Shown in pieces: positions 58,216 through 64,000 of a stretch of 64,000 nt of DNA. The notes under the pieces were generated by a model. That model ran no database searches. It was given only the letters and a program-made list of their open reading frames with translations, and had not been told where the DNA came from. Position numbers and translations under genes: made by a program. The stretch comes from Nereocystis luetkeana (taxonomy: Eukaryota; Sar; Phaeophyceae; Laminariales; Laminariaceae). The DNA is taken from positions 7,886,406 through 7,950,405 of the forward strand of contig JARUPZ010000018.1 of the NCBI GenBank assembly GCA_031213475.1, read 5' to 3'. The first letter of the stretch is position 1. Every line of letters begins with the position of its first letter.

Positions 58216-58900
58216 AATAGGAAAACTATGTATGGTGGGGAGGTGGGTGGGCAGGCTTATGTAGCCTACTGCTTGTACCGAGAGGGAGAGGAAACTTACA
58301 ATGCTCGGAGGCAAGCATGACACCAGGCCCCGGGTACTACTGCTGCTGCCGTATCAAAATGACAAAACAAACATTACATTTTTTTTTGGTACCTGGTCTG
58401 ATACATATAGTGCACAAAAACACCCGTATATATTTATACTAGAATCGAAGACACCGCATACGTCCGGGATACGCGACCTGGTTGTAGAATATATCGACTC
58501 ACGCGACGCTTCTCAAACCTACCGGCCATGGGGGGGTGGGGGTTGCGGGACATCAACAGAAAAACGCCCCCTATTTGGGGCTTACAAGTGACATTACTAT
58601 AAGATGGCGGGTGTTTCGATGCCAGGTGCTGTGGTGCGGGTCTTCCCCACCCGATCAATGGGGCTGACGTACGTAGGCCCAGACCCTACAGACATAGTAA
58701 ACAGACTGCATACGTGAGTGTTCAGGTCCCGTTGTTGTGGAACATGCCCCGCCCGGTTTTCGAGCTTGTATGCCCTCATCTGGTTTATCTCAGTGACAGG
58801 AGGTGCATGCACCGGGGGTATACACCTGGGAGCGTTGGTTTTGTTCCTATTTGGGAAACCAAGACAAAAACAACAACACCTCAGCTGAGAGATGAAACTC

Positions 58901-59335
58901 TTACCTCGAAGCTCGTACCTCGAAACTCGTACCTCGAAACTCGTACCTCGAAACTCGTACCTCGAAACTCGTACCTCGAAACTCGTACTTCGAAACTCGT
59001 ACCTCGAAACTCGTACCTCGAAACTCGTACCTCGAAACTCGTACCTCGAAACTCGTACCTCGAAACTCGTACCTCGAAACTCGTACCTCGAAACCCGTAC
59101 CTCGAAACTCGTACCTCGAAACTCGTACCTCGAAACTCGTACCTCGAAACTCGTACCTCGAAACTCGTACCTCGAAACTCGTACCTCGAAACTCGTACCT
59201 CGAAACTCGTACCTCGAAACTCGTACCTCGAAACTCGTACCTCGAAACTCGTACCTCGAAACTCGTACCTCGAAACTCGTACCTCGAAACTCGTACCTCG
59301 AAACTCGTACCTCGAAACTCGTACCTCGAAACTCG
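58901..59335. repeat. 14-bp minisatellite, about 31 units
   Basis: Unit CTCGTACCTCGAAA, almost perfect, with single changes at 58985 and 59096. It has no stop codon in several frames on either strand, so long but meaningless open frames arise. Three units (42 bp) give a 14-residue repeat. Confidence 0.95.
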
Positions 59336-59573
59336 TGCGTACCAGGGTATATATATACATTTACAAGCTGTGTGTGATACTTCGCATGTCTTACATACAT
59401 ACATACTTACATGATGGCAAAAAATGATCTACTGCTGTAACGGCTTAAGGTGGCATGCCCGGTCGCCGTGCAAGGGGGTAAAGGGGCCTTACAGAGTCGT
59501 TTGCGCAGCGCGTTGCGAGCCGACAACGCAGGCCCGCGCGCAATGCACAGGGCAGGCAGCACCAGCGTACCGT

Positions 59574-59657
59574 ATACCACTCTGTCCCGAAATATAAGCA
59601 CCATTGACATACTTACATTCAACACAAACGTTCCTTGTATTTCGGAACAAAGTGGTA
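59574..59657. mobile_element. MITE-C copy 4
   Basis: TA-CCACTCTGTCCCGAAA ... GAACAAAGTGG-TA, 84 bp. Confidence 0.85.
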
Positions 59658-59669
59658 TTACATATATAT

Positions 59670-59917
59670 ATCACACCCGGGTGATAGGATAACACACCCC
59701 CTAAGACGAACTTCGAACCTGACTTTCTCAACAATGGGGGAAGGAGAAAAAAAACGCCTATTAATACATACACACGTCTATGGAAATATTCCGCCGAGAT
59801 CTTTTCCAACGCCACCCTTTTCGGTGCGGGTGCCCGCCCCCTTAAGGCATGGCTTTGAGTAAATTCGGCTCGGAAATCCGTCCCAGGAGGTGTGTTTTCC
59901 TATCACCCCGGGTGATA
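59670..59917. mobile_element. MITE-G copy 2
   Basis: Left CACCCGGGTGATAGGATAAC, right TTTCCTATCACCCCGGGTGA, about 248 bp. The inner part CCCCCTTAAGGCATGGC is inverted relative to copy 1. Confidence 0.75.
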
Positions 59918-60204
59918 TGCTACGCGATGCCAGAAAAAATCAGCGCGACACGTTGGCGCGCACCGGCACCAGTCGGGGGGCGATATCACCGGTGCTGGAC
60001 GTCTGGACATTGTGCTATGCGCGGAAACATACCAGGGTATTTAACAGGTACGTACGCGTATACCATAGCAGATGCGATCCAATGAGGCAAGGCTTGGCTA
60101 CGCAGGGCGCATGGCTTCTCCCAACCCCACCCCGCGAACTTCAGCTGTTGTGATGCGCTGCGCGTTCCTCGCGGGCTGTAACGGCGAGTGGTTTCACCGG
60201 CGCA

Positions 60205-60333
60205 ATGGCCAACGTTGCCGCTCTTCTCGGTGGTCTTGGAATCATCTCGTCACAACTTTCCTTCCCTCGCCGGTCGCGCCGCAGAGAGTTCTTACGGCAG
60301 GGCTTCAAGCTGGCCAAGGAGCGCGTTGTGTAG
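60205..60333 (+). CDS. Possible small frame or terminal exon
   Basis: ATG GCC AAC GTT GCC gives a 42-residue frame. Its N-terminus is hydrophobic (MANVAALLGGLGIISSQLSF) and the C-terminus basic (PRRSRRREFLRQGFKLAKER). It looks like a membrane-proximal C-terminus, but I do not recognise it and see no partner exon. The opposite strand is open as well. Confidence 0.2.
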   Translation: MANVAALLGGLGIISSQLSFPRRSRRREFLRQGFKLAKERVV

Positions 60334-60594
60334 CGTTGGTGTCGCTCGTAGTTGCGGCACGTGAGGGGCGTGCAGCATATACGGCACCGCCCATCGCGGA
60401 GGTCGGGGGGAAAAGCCATCTCTTATCTCAGATGAGATGGGCACACATGAAATCACTTTCAACTATATACTGTGTTTAAACACGTGGGGGCATACCTGCA
60501 TTCATGTGCAACGCTCCATCTATCTGTCTGGTGGTAGGCGATGAAAAATCCCTGTTTTGATCATGACCAGACTGTACTCTATAGTACCACTTTG

Positions 60595-60667
60595 TCCCGA
60601 TTTATAAGGATCGTTTACATGAAATGTTTCTATAGAAGCGAACCCTAGATGTCGGGATAGAGAGGTA
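60595..60667. mobile_element. MITE-C copy 5
   Basis: TA-CCACTTTGTCCCGATT ... GTCGGGATAGAGAGG-TA, 73 bp. Confidence 0.8.
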
Positions 60668-61535
60668 TGCAGCACAGTCATTGGAGGAACATGCCGCGGG
60701 ATATGATGTGGACGACAGCCGCCGAGGTGAGGCCACGCAACACTACACCAGGTGCACGTGACTTGACGATTTTCAGCTGCTCGGTTGTAACAAAAGTACC
60801 CCCAGTTGCCGATCTAACAAGCTTTGGGGCGAATATTACCGCAATCCTGGTAAACGTCGCGGGGGACATTTTCAGCCAAATGAGGTGAATACCGGGATTA
60901 CCTCCCCCCCCCCCCCCCCCCCCTAAAAATGAAAGGGAAAACAAACACCCAAGGGCACACGGTACGTACGTGCCCCCCCCCTCTCCCCCCCCTCTGAATT
61001 ATGGGGGTGCTTCACATATACCAGGTACCAGGCAAGAGGTGTGTGGGTATGTACATGTTTCGCGCAACAAATCCTTCAAACGAACAAACAGACGAAAGGC
61101 AACACTGACTCTCGGTTCTGCACAGCTCTGTTTCCGAAAGGTGGTGGATGTGATAGTGACGCGCCGTTCTGACCATCCTTCCATGGTGACATAGTACATA
61201 CTCCCAAAAAGGTACGAAACAATCATGTGTAGGGTGAAAAAAAAAGACGAAACCTTCATCACACCGCGCGGAAAGGAAGCAACAACACCCCAGACTGAAA
61301 ATCAGACGAGGACAAGAGTTTTTTATTTTTATATTTTCTTCGTGGACGTAGTTGTGCCAAGACTTTTAAGTGCTCGCCAATGCTTTTATCGGTGCTGGAA
61401 GCCTTGCCGGTGCTGCAGGGTTCCGGGTTCCGACATTGCCATCACCTGCCGCTTTGCTGCTGTGAACGTGTGTGATATCGTCGCGTGTGCGTTTGCTTGT
61501 TTTTCTTCGTATCGCTCCGGGGGCGCGGGGGGGGG

Positions 61536-61772
61536 GGTGTACTCGTGTCGTGCATGGTCGAAATCGTATGACCATAGACCGTCGCATCCCTACGATGCCG
61601 GGACGGAGTATGTCGGGTTTTCACCGACCAGGCAGACATTGCTTGCACCAAGCGCAAGGCGTAACGTGACGTGTCGGGCGAGTCGCATGAAGGGGGTGAA
61701 CTGAATCCTACTAAGGACCGCCTGTGAGGCGGACTCGCATATGGATGACGGCTTCAACGAGTGGGGGGGGGG
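61536..61772 (-). mobile_element. Retroposon S copy 20
   Basis: Minus orientation: G-run (C-tail) 61528-61537, GTATGACCATAGACCGTCGC, GAGTATGTCGGGTTTTCACC, CTAAGGACCGCCTGTGAGGC. A second G-run (61761-61782) and TGTACTCATATCGC mark a further 3' end upstream. Confidence 0.85.
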
Positions 61773-62052
61773 GGGGGGGGGGGTGTACTCATATCGCTCC
61801 GGGGGGGGGCCAGCGTTCGAGGAATGTTTTATCCAGAACACGCCCCGGGCGTATGGTAAGCGCGTCGAGGGCGCCTTTTCACAGCAGAAACTCAACTGTC
61901 CGTCACTCATAAACAGGTGCGAATACGACACACTACAGTAGTGCTGTACTGGTGCGATGGTTGATGAAGCAGGCCAATCGTTGATGAGGCAGGCCAAAAT
62001 CGGCTCGTCAAAACTCAATACGTACGGTGTCCGAGCGATTTCTGCCACGGCT

Positions 62053-62150
62053 TTAACCTCTTTGGAACAAGCAGTCCCGTTTAGGGGAAAGACCGCTCAG
62101 ATTGCGAGTGCTCTGCTCCCAAAACGAGACTGCAGTCCTTCAAGGGTCAA
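62053..62150. mobile_element. MITE-B copy 8
   Basis: TTAACCTCTTTGGAACAAGC to ACGAGACTGCAGTCCTTCAA, with TTAA at the left. Confidence 0.7.
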
Positions 62151-62152
62151 GT

Positions 62153-62154
<2 letters not shown>

Positions 62155-62188
<34 letters not shown>

Positions 62189-62600
62189 CTCACATTAACC
62201 CATCGCCGCAATACAATGCAGTCCGTGGTCGCAGGACAGGCTCCAATAACTGTGGAGTGGAAGAAATACCTCCAGCAAAACAGAGGCAAACACAAAAAAC
62301 CGGCATACGCACTCCACCACTGCGGACACCAGGGAAGCAAAAAGGAGACTATTAATAGCAGACAAAAACCTAAAAAAGAAGATGAAGCGAAGCAAAAAAA
62401 AACAAAAACAAACAAAAACAGCAGCACATAGCAAAACGCAAAAAAGGCAAAACGGACCATACTAACAAAGACACAAAGAGGTACTAACGGGAACGAAAGA
62501 AAAAGGAAAAAAGAAGGGACAAAAAAGCGATAATCACGGGCGGAGGGGAAAGAAAATACGAAAGGCAGGCACTGGAGCACACAGACACGCAAAGTTGCCC
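62155..62600 (+). mobile_element. Dispersed repeat E, copy 3 (longest)
   Basis: (GTT)n start, CTCACATTAACCCATCGCC, GTCCGTGGTCGCAGGACAGG, GAAGAAATACCTCC, CACTCCACCACTGCGGACAC, CTATTAATAGCAGACAAAAA, then a long A-rich 3' region. It matches 26398-26672 over about 270 bp. Confidence 0.7.
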
Positions 62601-62781
62601 AGGTGGCACCATGCTAGTTACTTGGGTCCCAAAGAAGGGAGTGCATCATGACGATGATGGCCATAACCAGGCTTCAGTCTGTTGGGCAGACCGCCTCCCC
62701 CCCCCCCCTCCCGCCATTCCCCTCGTTTACCGGGTTAAGGCATATATATGTGGCCTTGATTCAGGACCGGACAATAGTAAA

Positions 62782-62865
62782 ATAACCCTTTTAGGACCGC
62801 AGTCCCGTTTTTGATACAAACTACTTACAATTTGAGTGCTTCGTCCCCACACCTGCCACATTGCG
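62782..62865. mobile_element. MITE-B copy 9, partial
   Basis: AACCCTTTTAGGACCGCAGT with GTGCTTCGTCCCCACACC; right end lost. Confidence 0.6.
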
Positions 62866-63104
62866 GGGTACCCACTGTGTCAAGGTATATACCGGCAGTC
62901 TTTATGCACGTACAAGCACAGAACGGAGAAAAGACCCCGGATGTGGCGACCAGATACGTATCGTATGCGTAGGGAAGCCCTTTTCCTACTCCGCCAAGAG
63001 TGAAAAATATCAACCTCATTAGGGGTCAACGTAGCCTGAGTGGGTTATCTGTGTACAACAAATATCTGGTATTAGGTAAACTACTTCTTTTCTACGTACT
63101 GTAA

Positions 63105-63333
63105 AAGGATTCAATTGTTGAGAGCGCCTTGCAGCGTGGGTAGGCACGATTCGATGCGAGTCGACGAGGGAAGAAAAGGCTGAAATCTTCTCGCGATAAA
63201 AATGAAGGCACGTACCGTAGCGGGAAGGGGGGAGAAGAGCCTGCTATGTGACCCCGGATCTGAGTTACGAGTTGGAAGGAGAGAGAGAAGAAGATGTGCG
63301 AAGATAATGAATGGGATGAGAAAAAAAAAAAAA
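63105..63333 (+). mobile_element. SINE-T copy 7, headless
   Basis: Starts at GGATTCAATTGTTGAGAGCG, complete body, A-tail of about 14 (63320-63333). Truncated at the same type of site as copy 2. Confidence 0.9.
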
Positions 63334-63785
63334 ACTGTCAAGTTATCTATGTCATGTTGTTATGCTATGTTGAACCGGCAGAGAAAGGCACGTGCCCATT
63401 ACCGGTAGGACACGGGCAAGCACAACACAAGCACAACTTGGTGCAATACATACCATGGGCATACCTGGCACATTTTTTTTTTCTTTTTCGGCATTTTGTC
63501 AGGCACGTGCACCGACCGCTGTGACGTCTCTCGCGAAGAAGCTAGATATTGCTTGTCCATCTCAGCTGCATGCAGCAGCAGTAGTATAGCAGCCTTGTCC
63601 ACCAAGGTTCACTGCGGGACGTCGAGCTTTTAGACTCATCGTATGTACCAGGTATCTGGTATGCAATAATTCCCTTCCTTTTATTATATATGCAAGGAAG
63701 GGGCTCCTCAGTGGCCGCCAGAGGCTTGTTGCACATTCCGCCGGGGCCGCCGGAGGGCAAACTTTGCGATATACCTGGTACCTGG

Positions 63786-63908
63786 TATTACAGGGGACCA
63801 TAGTTAATACCTGGTAGGACCTACCAGGTATGGTACATATAAAAAACTATATATTTAACCATTTTACTAACAATATTTGGTCCTATTAACTATGGCCCCC
63901 CGTGAATA
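63786..63908. mobile_element. MITE-A copy 23 with two inner TACCWGGTA words
   Basis: TACCTGGTA at 63808-63816 and TACCAGGTA at 63822-63830, each at a TA of the consensus. A TACCTGGTACCTGGTA pair abuts the left end (63773-63787). Confidence 0.9.
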
Positions 63909-64000
63909 GTTGCTAAGAAACGCCGGAAAATACCCTTCAAAATACGCATTTTGCTCGATCGTTTAACCGTTTCAGAGAGCCGAAGCATATGCCATACGGG

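Larger units (their letters stand above)
57832..64000. other. Repeat-rich, no complete gene recognised
   Basis: This region should contain the upstream BolA exons (minus strand), but none was identified. Doubtful frames at 60205-60333 and 60780-60890 are noted elsewhere. 63340-63785 holds only short motifs. Confidence 0.4.

Noticed and set aside
58901-59335. CRISPR-like direct repeats
   Set aside because: The 14-bp units are contiguous with no spacers, and the DNA is eukaryotic.
60667-60890. Possible exon (VADLTSFGANITAILVNVAG) on the plus strand
   Set aside because: Both strands are equally open, the flanking splice signals are ambiguous and no family is recognised.
61741-61941. Possible exon (FEECFIQNTPRAYGKRVEGA)
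   Set aside because: It ends at a weak donor and begins in a retroposon G-run; the opposite strand is open too. Support is too thin.

Overview
The window looks like nuclear DNA of a stramenopile alga, most likely a brown alga. It has few genes, and they are cut into short exons with GT-AG introns (donors mostly GTGAGN). I recognise four host genes. (1) One exon of a ZNF706/At2g23090-type small zinc-finger protein on the minus strand (4126-4248). (2) A seven-exon gene for cytosolic ribosomal protein L17 on the plus strand (5458-12544). (3) A family-16 glycoside hydrolase (laminarinase/beta-1,3-glucanase type) on the plus strand, with eleven recognised exons spread over about 32.6 kb (20839-53418). 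(4) The last exon of a BolA-like gene on the minus strand (57662-57831). The brown-algal assignment rests on the GH16 architecture and the L17 sequence as I remember the families; no search was run.

Layout. 1-4.1 kb holds no recognised gene apart from a perfect-looking hairpin and one retroposon fragment. 4.1-12.5 kb holds the zinc-finger exon and RPL17. 12.5-20.8 kb is repeat-rich intergenic DNA. 20.8-53.4 kb is the GH16 gene, whose introns (0.6-7.7 kb) are packed with transposable elements. 53.4-64 kb is intergenic apart from the BolA exon.

Repeats make up most of what can be read. I name them locally. MITE-A (about 110 bp, TA target, ends TTACGGGGGACC) has at least 23 copies, some nested. 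MITE-B (about 97 bp, TTAA target, piggyBac-like). MITE-C (72-85 bp, TA target, ends CCACTCTGTCCC). MITE-G (about 250 bp). SINE-T has a clear tRNA-derived head (A and B boxes) and an A-rich tail; SINE-F has another tRNA-like head but a similar body; SINE-D is about 128 bp with a poly-A tail. 'Retroposon S' (up to about 540 bp, about 20 copies) and a non-LTR retrotransposon (LINE) end in poly-C tails, not poly-A. No LTR element, virus-like element, rRNA, CRISPR or intact tRNA gene was seen.

Main lead. The 9-mers TACCAGGTA and TACCTGGTA occur more than 40 times by eye. Inside MITE-A copies they sit exactly where the other copies have a plain TA. TATTAATA behaves the same way, with a direct filled/empty comparison between two copies of retroposon S. 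Both are what a 3-nt staggered cut would leave after excision of elements with the ends of MITE-C (TA-CCA..TGG-TA) and MITE-A (TA-TTA..TAA-TA). The window therefore looks like a record of very frequent excision by Tc1/mariner-type transposons.
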